A model generated the notes under the pieces. The model saw only the letters and a program-made list of their open reading frames with translations, had not been told where the DNA came from and made no database searches. Below, piece after piece: positions 1 to 9,341 of a stretch of DNA of 64,000 nucleotides (its first letter is position 1; every line of letters begins with the position of its first letter). A program made the position numbers and the translations under genes. The DNA comes from Ilumatobacteraceae bacterium. Its GTDB lineage: Bacteria > Actinomycetota > Acidimicrobiia > Acidimicrobiales > Ilumatobacteraceae. The stretch lies in the NCBI GenBank assembly GCA_033344875.1, contig JAWPMO010000001.1, positions 4,303,595 to 4,367,594 on the forward strand. Reading direction: 5' to 3'.

Positions 1-1140
1 ATGGCGGGCCAGGCCGCGTCGGTCGAGTACGTCCACGCCACCCAGTTCAGCACCGAAGCGGTCGAACGGTTCGCCGATCGGTTGGCGGCGGTCGTCCCGG
101 TCGACGACGCGCGTGTGTTCCCGGTCAGCGGTGGGAGCGAAGCGAACGAGACCGCACTCAAGCTCGCCCGATCGTTCCATGTGGCGCGTGGCGACCATGA
201 GCGGCACGTCGTGCTCGCCCGGGTGGGCGCCTATCACGGCAACAGTCGCGGTGCCCTCGACGCATCCGACCGTTCGGGTCTCCGGGCGGCATATGAGCCG
301 TGGCTGGGCCAGACGGTCAGGGTGCCGATGGCGAACCCGTACCGGGATTGCCGCTCCGGCGCCGACCACGCGGCCGAGATCGATCGGATCATCCGCCTCA
401 CCGGACCCGACAGGGTCGCCGCCTTCATCGCCGAACCGGTGAGTGGAGCGACGCTCGGTGCGGTCGTGCCGCCGGCCGACTACTGGCCCGCCGTCGCAGC
501 GGTGTGCCGGGAGCACGGGGTGCTCCTGATCCTCGACGAGGTGATGACCGGCTTCGGTCGCACGGGCGAGTGGTTCGCCGCCGACCACTGGGGCGTGCGG
601 CCCGACATCGTGACGGCGGGCAAGGGCGCGTCGAGCGGCTACTGGCCACTCGGGGTGTGCGTCGCCTCCGGCGAGGTCTACGACACGGTGACGGCGGCCG
701 CCACGTTCGCCCACGGGTTCACGTGGTCGCACCACCCGGTCGGCGCAGCGGTCGCGTCCACCGTGATCGACGTGATCGAGCGCGAGGAGCTCGTGGTGGC
801 GGCCCGTCGCGCCGGTGATCTCGTTCGCGATGCGCTCCGCTCCGCCCTGTCGGAGCATCCGAACGTCGGTGACATCCGTGGCCTCGGACTCTTGAACGCG
901 GTCGAGTTCGTCGCCGACCCGGTCACGAAGGCGCCGTTCGATCGTTCGGACCGGGTGATCGAACGGATCACCACCGCCGCCTTCGATCGACGACTCACGG
1001 TCTACCCGTGCTCGTCGGCGGTCGACGGCGCGGTCGGTGACGCGGCCCTGCTCGGCCCGGCGCTGTGCGCGACCGACGACGAGCTGCACGAGATGGTCGC
1101 CCGACTCGTGGCGGCGACGCTCAGCGTGCTGCCGGCGTGA
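1..1140 (+). CDS. Class III PLP aminotransferase (5' end probably outside window)
   Basis: Fold-type I, class III aminotransferase that moves an amino group from an amine or omega-amino acid to a keto acid. The visible 379 residues show the cofactor region SGGSEANE (43-50), the YHG motif (78-80), the Asp-Glu-Val pair at 179-181 that contacts the pyridine nitrogen, and the Schiff-base lysine in TAGKGASSG (K208). Family members are about 430-460 residues and carry an extra 50-80 N-terminal residues, so the ATG at base 1 is probably internal and the gene begins upstream of the window. It converges on the flavin oxidase that follows, 12 bases apart. The specific substrate cannot be read from the sequence; an amine-catabolic role fits the neighbouring Rieske/oxidase pair. 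Confidence 0.85.
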   Translation: MAGQAASVEYVHATQFSTEAVERFADRLAAVVPVDDARVFPVSGGSEANETALKLARSFHVARGDHERHVVLARVGAYHGNSRGALDASDRSGLRAAYEPWLGQTVRVPMANPYRDCRSGADHAAEIDRIIRLTGPDRVAAFIAEPVSGATLGAVVPPADYWPAVAAVCREHGVLLILDEVMTGFGRTGEWFAADHWGVRPDIVTAGKGASSGYWPLGVCVASGEVYDTVTAAATFAHGFTWSHHPVGAAVASTVIDVIEREELVVAARRAGDLVRDALRSALSEHPNVGDIRGLGLLNAVEFVADPVTKAPFDRSDRVIERITTAAFDRRLTVYPCSSAVDGAVGDAALLGPALCATDDELHEMVARLVAATLSVLPA

Positions 1141-1152
1141 CGGCCTCGCGGG

Positions 1153-2334
1153 TCAGACCATCCAGGCGGCGCGGCTGATCGGTTGCGACAACGCCGGTCG
1201 GTCGATCGCGAACGGCGCGAGTTCCGGGCCAGGTGTGCCGCCCGTCGCGAGGTCGGCCAACGTGCGCCCGAACCACGCCGCGAACTTGAAACCGTGGGCG
1301 GCACCGAGGCCGACGACGACGTTCGGGTGGTCGGGGAGTCGGTCGACGACGAAGTCACGATCGGCCGTGAGCGTGTACAGGCACGTCGTCGACCTGGGTG
1401 CACCGAAGCGGTCGCCGAGCAGTCCGCTCATGAAGTCGCCGAGGGTTCGCTCCATCTCCGGATCGGGGTCGAACGAGCGGGTGTCGGGGTCGACCTCGCC
1501 GCCGCCGCAGTCCTCCGAGCCCTTGACGTGGTCGGCCAGGTCGCCGGGGCCGTAGGTCGGGAAGCCGTAGTAGCTGGGGTCGTGCATCCAGATCCAGACG
1601 GGGAGCCGCCCCGGCCGGAGGTCGTCGATGTCGCCGGTGGGGAAGTAGCTCACCTGTTCGCGGGTGACCGCCATGCTCACGTGGTGGCCGAGCGGGCCGA
1701 TCAACCGGTTGGTCCAGGCGTCGGCGCACACCACCACCGATCCGCACCGCACCGGACCGTCGTCGGTCGTCACCTCGACCTCGCCGTCGACCGGGCGGAT
1801 CGAGGCAACCGGTGTATCGGCCCTCAGGGCGGCACCGTGTTCGGCGGCCAGCCGCTGCAGGATCGCAGTCGCCGGCCCCGCCGGCACGATGCCCGTCTCC
1901 TCCGACGCGATGCCGCTCACGTCGCCGCTGACGACCGAGCCGCGGGCGAACGCCGGCCACCGGCGCCGGATCTCGGTTGCGTCGAGCCACTCGTACGGTA
2001 CGCCGATCGCGTCGAGGCTGGAGGTGTAGGGCGTCGGGTCGATCGCAGCGTCCGGCGGGAACAGATCGACGCCACCGGTCCTCGTGATGATCGCGTCACC
2101 GCCGTCGCGCTCGACCGCCGCCCAGGCGTCGTACGCGCCCGCCGTCAGATCGACGTAGCCGGGTGTGTGGTACGAACGACGGATGATGCGCGAATGGTCG
2201 TGCGACGCACCGCGAACGTGCCCGAGCTCGAACTGTTCGAACCCGACGACATCGACCCCGCGTGAGGCCAGCCAGTAGGCGGTCGCCGACCCGAGCCCGC
2301 CGAGGCCGATGATACCGACGCGGTGATCAGCCAA
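1153..2334 (-). CDS. MSOX/MTOX-family FAD-dependent amine oxidase (sarcosine-oxidase type)
   Basis: Monomeric sarcosine oxidase / N-methyl-amino-acid oxidase family, 393 aa, the usual length. The N-terminus has the FAD-binding motif IGLGGLGSATA (9-19) and the family signature GASHDHSRIIRRSYHTPGY (42-60). Near the C-terminus C318 in TTCLYTLTADRDFVVD matches the cysteine that holds FAD covalently, and HGFKFAAWFG (348-357) closes the flavin site. The reaction expected is oxidative demethylation or oxidation of a secondary or tertiary amine, giving formaldehyde or imine plus H2O2. I chose a TTG start at 2334 because upstream codons run into the Rieske gene and encode only an Arg-rich shadow; this start overlaps the Rieske stop by 8 bases, so translation is probably coupled. 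The exact substrate is not determinable. Confidence 0.88.
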   Translation of the reverse strand: MADHRVGIIGLGGLGSATAYWLASRGVDVVGFEQFELGHVRGASHDHSRIIRRSYHTPGYVDLTAGAYDAWAAVERDGGDAIITRTGGVDLFPPDAAIDPTPYTSSLDAIGVPYEWLDATEIRRRWPAFARGSVVSGDVSGIASEETGIVPAGPATAILQRLAAEHGAALRADTPVASIRPVDGEVEVTTDDGPVRCGSVVVCADAWTNRLIGPLGHHVSMAVTREQVSYFPTGDIDDLRPGRLPVWIWMHDPSYYGFPTYGPGDLADHVKGSEDCGGGEVDPDTRSFDPDPEMERTLGDFMSGLLGDRFGAPRSTTCLYTLTADRDFVVDRLPDHPNVVVGLGAAHGFKFAAWFGRTLADLATGGTPGPELAPFAIDRPALSQPISRAAWMV

Positions 2335-3463
2335 GGTCGCTCTCGGTCTCGGTCGCCGTCGCATCCATCGCCGTCGCATACCAGCGGGTGATGTCGGCGG
2401 TGTCGTCCTCCATCGGTGCGAACCATCCGCCGGTCCATGCCCGCGAGGACATGCCGCGCTGCACGCTCTCGCAGATCGCCCAGTCCTCCCGGTTGACCGG
2501 GTCCCAGAGGTCGCCTGCGTCGGACGGATCGAAATCGCTTGCTGCCATCGCCTCGGGGTGGAACAGCAGGTCGCAGACGATCGTGGTGTGCGCCGGACCG
2601 GTCGGCATCAGCCGGAACGCGGCGACGTGTTCGGCCGACAGGCTGAGCAACAGGTTCGGATACACGAGCTCGCCTTTGTGCTTCACGCGCTCGTCGGCGT
2701 CGAGGTCGGGGAACGGTGCCCGGTTCGAGGTGCCGGTCGTCGTGAACGTCCAGGCGCCGTCACGGTGCGGGATGCCGTTCACCCACTCGAGGTCGGACCC
2801 ACCGCGTCGGAACGACGGCACCAGATCGCACAGCGTCGGGTGCACGGGTCCGCAGTGGTAGCACTCGTTGTAGTTCTCGGCGATGATCTTCCAGTTCGCC
2901 GCGACCTCGTAGCGGAACGTGAGACCCGGCCGGAGGTCGGCGAGTGGGTACCGCTCGATGCGCTCGGGGATCGGCCCGAGCTGCTCGCGGAGCGGGCTCG
3001 CTGCGTCGGGGCTCGAGTTGACGAACAGGAAGCCGCCCCACGACCCGACCGCAACCGGGTTCAACGAGACGTCGGGCGTGTGCTCCGGGTCGAGGAACGG
3101 CGCGCGCTTCAGGTGCCCGTCGAGGTCGTAGGTCCACGAGTGGTACGGGCACCGGATCGCAGCGCCGAACGAACCGCACGGGGGTCCGGACGGGTCGACG
3201 AGCTCGGCCCCACGGTGACGACACACGTTGGAGAACGCACGGAGCTCACGGGTGGCGTTGCGGGTGATCACGATCGACTCGCCGGCGACGTCGACGACGA
3301 GCCGGTCGCCCGGATCGCGCACGTCGTCGACGCGCCCGACGACCACCCACTGGCGGAACCAGATGCGTTCTCGCTCGTCGGCCCACACCGCCTCGCTGCG
3401 GTACGCGTCGGGGTGCATCGTCGGCACGAGCGGCTGCGTCGTCGACCGGTCGGCCAGTTCCAC
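2327..3463 (-). CDS. Rieske non-heme iron oxygenase alpha subunit, quaternary-amine (GbcA/CntA/CMO) type
   Basis: Ring-hydroxylating-oxygenase-like protein of 378 aa. The Rieske [2Fe-2S] ligands are C81-x-H83 and C105-x2-H108 (CPYHSWTYD). The mononuclear iron site is in NYNECYHCGPVH, with H203 and H208 as ligands. The residue that bridges the two centres is Glu (E200) rather than the usual Asp; Glu here is typical of the choline, carnitine and glycine-betaine monooxygenase group, which demethylate or cleave quaternary amines. The 8-base overlap with the sarcosine-oxidase-type gene suggests sequential N-demethylation. No ferredoxin/reductase gene is adjacent, so electrons must come from elsewhere. 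Start is GTG at 3463, preceded 6 bases upstream by the -10-like TATGTT, so the message may be leaderless. Substrate (betaine, stachydrine, carnitine or another) is inference. Confidence 0.87.
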   Translation of the reverse strand: MELADRSTTQPLVPTMHPDAYRSEAVWADERERIWFRQWVVVGRVDDVRDPGDRLVVDVAGESIVITRNATRELRAFSNVCRHRGAELVDPSGPPCGSFGAAIRCPYHSWTYDLDGHLKRAPFLDPEHTPDVSLNPVAVGSWGGFLFVNSSPDAASPLREQLGPIPERIERYPLADLRPGLTFRYEVAANWKIIAENYNECYHCGPVHPTLCDLVPSFRRGGSDLEWVNGIPHRDGAWTFTTTGTSNRAPFPDLDADERVKHKGELVYPNLLLSLSAEHVAAFRLMPTGPAHTTIVCDLLFHPEAMAASDFDPSDAGDLWDPVNREDWAICESVQRGMSSRAWTGGWFAPMEDDTADITRWYATAMDATATETESDLG

Positions 3464-3469
3464 GCACGA

Positions 3470-3501
3470 AACATACAGCGCCCGTGCGGTCTGGCTAACG
3501 T
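3470..3501. promoter_or_regulatory. Divergent leaderless-type promoter pair
   Basis: The 44-base gap between the Rieske gene and the S15 hydrolase holds two outward -10-like hexamers: TATGTT on the minus strand (3475-3470), 6 bases before the GTG at 3463, and TAACGT on the plus strand (3496-3501), 6 bases before the GTG at 3508. No Shine-Dalgarno sequence fits either start. Both transcripts probably begin at or next to the start codon. No clear -35 boxes. Confidence 0.5.
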
Positions 3502-3507
3502 TCGGCG

Positions 3508-5481
3508 GTGCCCACCGAGATCGTGGTCGAGACCGCCGACGGTGAACGCCTCGCGTGCACGCTCTACCTGCCCGACGGCGACGGCCCGCACGCGGCGCTG
3601 ATCGAGGCGCTGCCGTACCGGAAGGACGACGTCACGCAGTCGTACGGGGCGACCTACGAACGATACGCGGCAGCCGGATTCGCCGTGCTGCGGGTCGACC
3701 TCCGGGGCACCGGCTCGTCGAGTGGGGTCGCCACCGACGAGTACCCGGACGCCGAGCGAACCGACCTGCGGAGTGCGATCGAGTGGCTGGTCTCGCAACC
3801 CTGGTCGAACGGCAAGGTCGGCATGTTCGGCACGTCGTACTCGGGTTTCAACGGCCTGCAGATGGCGGTGGAGATCGGACGTCTCGGCATCCCCGCGCTG
3901 GCCGCCGTCGTGGCGACGTACGCGACCGACGATCGGTACACCGACGACGTGCACTACTGCGGCGGCGTGCTGCGGGCGGTCGACCTGATCGACTACCCGC
4001 TGTACATGGTGGCGATGAACGCGCTGCCGCCTGTGCCCGCCGTGTTCGACGGCGACATGGACGACTGGCGGGCGGCATGGCAGCGGCGGGTCGACGAGAC
4101 ACCTCCGTGGTTGCTCGAGTGGCTGGACCACCCGATCGACGCCCCGACCTGGCGGCGGGGCTCGGTCCGTCTCGGCCCCGACGGCGCCGGCTACGAGCGG
4201 ATGGGCTGCCCGACCATGATCATCGCCGGCTGGGCCGACGGCTACCGCAACAACACGTTCCGGGTCATCGAGCAGTACGAGCGCAACGGTCTGCCGTGGC
4301 GACTGCTCGCCGGGCCCTGGGTCCACAAGTCACCCGAGGTCGCACGGCCGGGGCCGAACGTCGACGACGACGCCGAGATCATCGCCTTCTTCGACGAGCA
4401 CCTGCGCGGCGGTCCGGCGTCGGCCGGCGCGCGAGGTCAGGTGTACGTGCGCCGCCCGGCGGCACCCGAACCGGATCTGGCGTTCCACCCCGGCGTGTGG
4501 CGCGATGTCGAGACGTGGCCGCCCGAAGGACTCCGCGAGGTCGAATACCGACCCGCGCTCGGCGGGATCGACTCGCTCCTCGTGCGTGGGGACGTCGGCA
4601 TCGCCGCGTGGAACTCGTGCGGCGGCGAGCTGCCGTGGGGTCAGCCGCTCGACCAGCGCGACGACAACGTTCGTTCGATCACGACCGACTGGCCGGTCGA
4701 CACGGCCGCCGAACTGATCGGGAACGGCCGCGTCACGCTCCGGGTCCGCACCGACCGGAGTTACGGGCACGTCAGCGTCAAACTCTGTGACGTGTTCCCC
4801 GACGGCACGTCGGCACTCATCTCCCGCGGCATGCTCGACCTCACCCACGTCGGCTGTTGGCCTGTCGACGGAGGCGGCGAGGTCGGTCGACCCCCGACGC
4901 CGCTCACCCCAGGCGAATGGATCGACGTCGAGATCGGTCTCGAGGCCACGACGTGGACGCTCGAACCCGGCCACACCCTGCGGTTGGCGATCGCCGGCAC
5001 CGACTGGCCGAACTGCTGGCCCCCACCGGGGCCGGTCACCCTCGACGTCGACCGCGACCACGTCGCGTTGACGCTGCCGATCGTCGACGGTCTCCCCGCG
5101 TCGTCGCATCCGTTCACGCCCGGGAGCGGTCCCTCCGACACCGATGCCGACGGCACCGTGTGGCGCATCGAGCACGACGTCCTGGGCCGCGAGACGCGAG
5201 TCGTGACGCGGTACGGCGGCACCTACGACGGCAACCACCGCGCGGTGATCACCGACGACTACCGAGGTGAACTCGGTGTGTCGACGGTCGACCCGGCCGA
5301 CGCGTGGGCGCGCGGGACATCGAGTTTCGAGGTCCGCTGGCCGGAGGTGAGCGTCCGCACCGAGGCATCGCTGTCGGTGCGGTCGGATGCCGACCACTTC
5401 GCCGTCGAGATCCTGCTGACGGTCCACGAGGGTGAGACCGAGATCGCCCGGCGCCGGTGGGAGTCGACCGTGCCGCGCTGA
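3508..5481 (+). CDS. CocE/NonD family (S15, X-Pro dipeptidyl-peptidase-type) hydrolase
   Basis: A 657-aa serine hydrolase of the CocE / X-Pro dipeptidyl-peptidase family. An alpha/beta-hydrolase domain comes first: the oxyanion-region motif ALPYRKDD (34-41), VDLRGTGSS (63-71) and the nucleophile motif FGTSYSG with S110. Probable acid and base are the Asp in GWADGYRNN (about 247) and His in GPWVHKS (about 275), normal for the family. The C-terminal half (about 330-657) is the jelly-roll beta-sandwich seen in cocaine esterase and PepX. No signal peptide is apparent, so it is predicted cytoplasmic. It lies just beyond the 3' end of the peptide importer, consistent with trimming of proline-containing peptides, though ester or amide hydrolysis is equally possible. 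GTG start at 3508. Confidence 0.85.
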   Translation: MPTEIVVETADGERLACTLYLPDGDGPHAALIEALPYRKDDVTQSYGATYERYAAAGFAVLRVDLRGTGSSSGVATDEYPDAERTDLRSAIEWLVSQPWSNGKVGMFGTSYSGFNGLQMAVEIGRLGIPALAAVVATYATDDRYTDDVHYCGGVLRAVDLIDYPLYMVAMNALPPVPAVFDGDMDDWRAAWQRRVDETPPWLLEWLDHPIDAPTWRRGSVRLGPDGAGYERMGCPTMIIAGWADGYRNNTFRVIEQYERNGLPWRLLAGPWVHKSPEVARPGPNVDDDAEIIAFFDEHLRGGPASAGARGQVYVRRPAAPEPDLAFHPGVWRDVETWPPEGLREVEYRPALGGIDSLLVRGDVGIAAWNSCGGELPWGQPLDQRDDNVRSITTDWPVDTAAELIGNGRVTLRVRTDRSYGHVSVKLCDVFPDGTSALISRGMLDLTHVGCWPVDGGGEVGRPPTPLTPGEWIDVEIGLEATTWTLEPGHTLRLAIAGTDWPNCWPPPGPVTLDVDRDHVALTLPIVDGLPASSHPFTPGSGPSDTDADGTVWRIEHDVLGRETRVVTRYGGTYDGNHRAVITDDYRGELGVSTVDPADAWARGTSSFEVRWPEVSVRTEASLSVRSDADHFAVEILLTVHEGETEIARRRWESTVPR

Positions 5482-5502
5482 TTCCCGCCCGGTCGTCCGG
5501 CG

Positions 5503-6468
5503 TCAGGGGAGTGCATGGCACGCCGACCAGTGCTGCTCGCCGCGCGGGAGCAGGTCGACGTCGACTCCGGTGCATCGGCCGAGGATGCCGAGCCGCTCGG
5601 CCTCACCGGAGGCGACCACGGGGCAGCGGGGGTGGAAGCGGCACCCGGTCGGGACGCGGCTCGGGTCGGGCGTCTCGCCGGTCAGGATCTGCTGCTCGAC
5701 CCGCTCCATCTCGGGCACGACCGACAGCAACGCCTTCGTGTACGGGTGCTGTGGGTTGGCCAGCACGTCTTCGGCCTCGCCGATCTCGACGATCCGACCC
5801 AGGTACATCACGGCGATCCGGTCGGCGATGTTCCACGCCAGACCGAGGTCGTGGGTGACGGCGATGATCGACAGGCCGTGATCGTCGACCAGTGCCCGGA
5901 GCAGGGCGAGGATCTCGCCGCGGATCGATGCGTCGAGCGACGCGACGGGTTCGTCGGCGAGGAGCAGCTTCGGACCGAGTGCGATCGCTCCGGCGATCAG
6001 CACTCGTTGCCGCTGTCCACCCGACACCTCGTGCGGATAGCGCGGCATGTACCGCTCGGCAGGCCGCAGGCCGGCGCGTGACAGCGCGTCCGCGACCAGA
6101 CCCGGTTCACTGCCCTCAATGCCGTGGATGCGGATGCCCTCGGCGACGGCGTCGTAGATCGAGTGGCGGGGGTTGAGCGCACCGGTCGGATCCTGGAAGA
6201 TCATCTGGACGCGCCGCCGCAGGTCGCGCAGCGTTCGCTGTCGCTGCGTCACGGCCTTGCCCTCGAACACGACGGTGCCACCGGCGAGTGGCTCGAGGCC
6301 CAGGATCGAACGGATCAGGGTGGTCTTGCCGCAGCCCGATTCGCCCACGAGCGCGAGCACTTCGCCCGGTCGGACGTCGAGCGACACGCCATCGACGGCG
6401 CGCACGGCACCCCGGCGGCTCGGGAACGTCACCGAGACGTCGCGGAGTTCGAGCAGCCCGTCACTCAT
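5503..6468 (-). CDS. Peptide ABC transporter ATP-binding protein (OppF/DppF type)
   Basis: Second ATPase of the importer, 321 aa. Walker A is GESGCGKTT, the signature SGGQRQRVL, Walker B LLLADEP, and the C-terminus has the oligopeptide-transporter extension ending in the cysteine-containing FHPRCP region typical of OppD/F. The ATG at 6468 overlaps the end of the partner ATPase by 8 bases and starts exactly at MSDGLLELRDVSVTF, where family alignments begin. Last gene of the five-gene operon; the next gene is convergent. Confidence 0.92.
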   Translation of the reverse strand: MSDGLLELRDVSVTFPSRRGAVRAVDGVSLDVRPGEVLALVGESGCGKTTLIRSILGLEPLAGGTVVFEGKAVTQRQRTLRDLRRRVQMIFQDPTGALNPRHSIYDAVAEGIRIHGIEGSEPGLVADALSRAGLRPAERYMPRYPHEVSGGQRQRVLIAGAIALGPKLLLADEPVASLDASIRGEILALLRALVDDHGLSIIAVTHDLGLAWNIADRIAVMYLGRIVEIGEAEDVLANPQHPYTKALLSVVPEMERVEQQILTGETPDPSRVPTGCRFHPRCPVVASGEAERLGILGRCTGVDVDLLPRGEQHWSACHALP

Positions 6469-7441
6469 GGTGCGCGCCCATCTCGTCGGCAACGTGGATG
6501 CACGCGGCGTGCCGGCCGATCCCGACGGGACGTAGGTCGATGTCGTGCTGCGAGCATGCATCGACGGCGCGGTCGCAACGCGGGTGGAACGGACAGCCCG
6601 AGGGCAGGTCGGACGGGTTCGGCGGATCGCCCGCCAGTCCGCTCGGGGTCAGCCGCGACGCCGGGTCGCCGATCGTGGGGAACGCCCTCGCCAGCGCGGC
6701 CGAATAGGGGTGCTGCGGTGTGCCGAACACATCGTGACTGGGGCCGTCTTCGACGACGCGGCCGGCGTACATCACCGCGAGGCGCTCACAGGTGGAGGTC
6801 AGCACCGACAGGTCGTGGGTGATGAACAGCAGCCCCAGCCCGCGGTCGCGCTGCAGCTCGGCCAGGAGTTCGAGCACCTGGGCCTGCACCATCACGTCGA
6901 GTGCGGTCGTGGGTTCGTCCGCGATCAACAGTCGTGGCTCGCACGCGAGGGCGAGGGCGATCAGCACCCGTTGGCGCTGGCCGCCCGACAGCTGGTGCGG
7001 ATAGGAGCGGGCACGGTTGGCAGGGAGCCCGACACGTTCGAGCAGCTCGCCGACCCGGCGGTCGGCGTCGTGCCTGCTCTGCTTCGAGTGCAGCAGGATC
7101 GCCTCGGCGATCTGCCTGCCGACACGCTGCACGGGGTTGAGCGCGTGCAGGGCGCCCTGGAACACGATCGCCGCCGAGGTCCAGCGTGCCGCTCGGAGTT
7201 CGCCGGGTCGCATGGCGTAGACGTCCTGGCCGTCGATCAGGATCTGCCCGTCGACGACGGTCTCCTTGGGAAGCAGGCGGAGCACCGCACCGGCGATCGT
7301 GGACTTGCCGCATCCCGACTCGCCGGCCAAGCCGACGGTTTCGCCGGGGTCGATGGTGAGGTTCACGCCGCGCACCGCCGGGACGTCGCCGCGCTCGGAT
7401 CGGTAGGTGATGTGGAGGTCGCGCAGTTCGAGCAGGCTCAC
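6461..7441 (-). CDS. Peptide ABC transporter ATP-binding protein (OppD/DppD type)
   Basis: First ATPase of the importer, 326 aa. Shows Walker A GESGCGKST, signature LSGGQRQRVLIALALA, Walker B LLIADEPTTALD, the switch His in FITHDLSVL, and the OppD/F C-terminal domain with GCPFHPRC. The GTG start at 7441 overlaps the upstream permease stop in a GTGA, which indicates translational coupling and excludes a much longer frame that extends upstream through the permease gene. It energises uptake with the OppF-type partner encoded next. Confidence 0.92.
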   Translation of the reverse strand: MSLLELRDLHITYRSERGDVPAVRGVNLTIDPGETVGLAGESGCGKSTIAGAVLRLLPKETVVDGQILIDGQDVYAMRPGELRAARWTSAAIVFQGALHALNPVQRVGRQIAEAILLHSKQSRHDADRRVGELLERVGLPANRARSYPHQLSGGQRQRVLIALALACEPRLLIADEPTTALDVMVQAQVLELLAELQRDRGLGLLFITHDLSVLTSTCERLAVMYAGRVVEDGPSHDVFGTPQHPYSAALARAFPTIGDPASRLTPSGLAGDPPNPSDLPSGCPFHPRCDRAVDACSQHDIDLRPVGIGRHAACIHVADEMGAHHE

Positions 7442-8370
7442 AGGCCGCCCTCCCGCAGACGAGGATCGAGGATCTCCTCGATCGCGCGACCGACCAGCGT
7501 GAACGCCAACACGACGATCACGATGCCGGCACCGGCGGGCAGGTAGTACCACCAGGCATTGCGGCTGATCGCGCCGGCGTTGAACGCCTCTTCCAAGGTC
7601 TTGCCCCACGACGGCCGTGTCGGATCGCCGAGCCCGAGGAACGCCAGCGTCGTCTCGGTCAGGATAGAGATCGGCACGGCGAGGGTGAGGTTGGCGAGGA
7701 TCAGGGGCGCGACGTTGGGCAGCACGTGACGTCGAATGAGATGTGCCCGATTGGCGCCGAGCGCCCGCGCCCGGTCGACGTACAGCCGCTGCTTCACCGT
7801 CAGGACCTGGGAGCGCACCAGTCGAGCGGTGCCCGGCCAGGTGGTGATCGCGATCACCAGGATCACGTTGCGCAGCGACCGGCTGAGCACCGAGGCAAGC
7901 ACGATCGCGAGGGGCAGGAAGGGGATCACGAGGAACCAGTCGGTGAGCCGCATCAGGGCGGCGTCGGTCCACTTGCCGAAAAAGCCGGCGGTGACCCCGA
8001 CGGCCGATCCGATCGCGATCGTGAGGACAGTGGCGGAGAGGCCCACCCACAGGCTGACGCGAGCGCCCCACACGAACTGGGCCGCCACCGAACGTCCGAG
8101 GTTGTCGGTGCCCATCGGGTAGCCGGAGCGTGGCGTGGCCCAGGTGGGGTTCTGGATCGAGTCGACGGCGCTGAGCCCGCCCTTGGGCGAGATCCACGGG
8201 GCGATGATCGCCATCACGATGAAGGCGACGAGCACGGCGAGCCCGAACAGCGCGAGGCCGTCGCCGCGAAATCGCTTCCAGAAGTCGGCTGCGGCGGCGC
8301 GTCGACGAGCCCAACGGAAGGCGCGCGGGGAGAACGTGGTCGTGGTCGTGGTCGGGGTGTCGGTGCTCAT
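7438..8370 (-). CDS. Peptide ABC transporter permease (OppC/DppC type)
   Basis: Inner-membrane permease of 310 aa. After a Thr-rich cytoplasmic N-terminus comes a first membrane helix (LALFGLAVLVAFIVMAIIAP), then the OppC extracytoplasmic segment containing GYPMGTDNLGRS, which is highly characteristic of DppC/OppC, and a five-helix BPD_transp_1 domain with the EAA loop near RARALGANRAHLIRRHVLPN that contacts the ATPases. The start ATG (8370) forms an ATGA overlap with the preceding permease. It pairs with the OppB-type permease to form the translocation channel. Confidence 0.92.
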   Translation of the reverse strand: MSTDTPTTTTTTFSPRAFRWARRRAAAADFWKRFRGDGLALFGLAVLVAFIVMAIIAPWISPKGGLSAVDSIQNPTWATPRSGYPMGTDNLGRSVAAQFVWGARVSLWVGLSATVLTIAIGSAVGVTAGFFGKWTDAALMRLTDWFLVIPFLPLAIVLASVLSRSLRNVILVIAITTWPGTARLVRSQVLTVKQRLYVDRARALGANRAHLIRRHVLPNVAPLILANLTLAVPISILTETTLAFLGLGDPTRPSWGKTLEEAFNAGAISRNAWWYYLPAGAGIVIVVLAFTLVGRAIEEILDPRLREGGL

Positions 8371-9335
8371 CGGCCACGCACCCGTGGGTCGAGGACGCCG
8401 TAGACCAGGTCGACCGCGAGGTTGGCGAGGATCATCGATCCGCTGAGGAGCAGGAACAGGCCCTGCAGCATCGGGAAGTCGGGCCCGCGAATCGCCTCGA
8501 GGGTCGCTTGGCCGATGCCGGGCCACGAGTAGATCGCCTCGACGGCGATCGCTCCCGACAGGATGTAGCCGAAGTTGAGCGCCGACAGGCTGACGACCGG
8601 CAACAGCGCGTTCGGCACGGCATGGCGCCGTCGGACGACGGCGTCCCGCAGACCCTTGGCGCGCGCGAGCTGCAGGAAGTCCTCGTTCACCGTGTCGAGC
8701 AGTGAGGATCTCATCACGATCATGTACTCGCCGATGTACGCCAGGGTGAGCGTGATGCACGGCAGCGCCATGTGGTGCGCCTGATCGAGCAGGGCGCTGA
8801 GCCCGGTCGCCTGGCTGCCGGCGTCCTCGAACCCGCCGGTCGGGAACCACGGCCACTTCACGGCGAAGAACGCGAGCAGGACCATGCCCAGCCAGAAGTC
8901 CGGCACCGAGTACGTGAACATCGAGAACGTGGTCGCTCCGACGTCGACGCCGCTGCGGCGCCGCCACCCGGCCGCGATCCCGAGCATGATGCCGATCAGC
9001 ATCGACAGCACGGTCGACGTGCCGACGAGCGCGATCGTCGGCCACAGTGCCTCTCGGATCTCGGTGGTCACCGGGCGGCGACTCAGGAACGAGTCGCCGA
9101 GGTTGCCTCGCACTGTCTGTTCGACGTACGCGATGAACTGATCGAACTTCGAGCCGTCGAGGTTGAACTCCCTGCGTCGACGGTCGAGCTGTTCGGCGCT
9201 GAGGTTGCGGCCGCGGAACAGCTTTCCGGTCGGGTCGTCGTTGACGACCCGGAACAGGAAGAAGTTGAACACGAGCACGAAGACGAACGTGCCGGCAGCG
9301 CCGATCAGCTTGCCGGCCACGAACCTGCCTCGCAT
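8367..9335 (-). CDS. Peptide ABC transporter permease (OppB/DppB type)
   Basis: Permease of 322 aa with an N-terminal membrane helix (GAAGTFVFVLVFNFFLFRV), an extracytoplasmic segment containing GNLGDSFLSRRPVTTEI, typical of OppB/DppB, and the multi-helix permease domain with an EAA loop around RAKGLRDAVVRRRHAVPNALLP. It starts 6 bases after the binding-protein stop and overlaps the next permease by ATGA. Mate of the OppC-type subunit. Confidence 0.92.
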   Translation of the reverse strand: MRGRFVAGKLIGAAGTFVFVLVFNFFLFRVVNDDPTGKLFRGRNLSAEQLDRRRREFNLDGSKFDQFIAYVEQTVRGNLGDSFLSRRPVTTEIREALWPTIALVGTSTVLSMLIGIMLGIAAGWRRRSGVDVGATTFSMFTYSVPDFWLGMVLLAFFAVKWPWFPTGGFEDAGSQATGLSALLDQAHHMALPCITLTLAYIGEYMIVMRSSLLDTVNEDFLQLARAKGLRDAVVRRRHAVPNALLPVVSLSALNFGYILSGAIAVEAIYSWPGIGQATLEAIRGPDFPMLQGLFLLLSGSMILANLAVDLVYGVLDPRVRGR

Positions 9336-9341
9336 GCGGCC

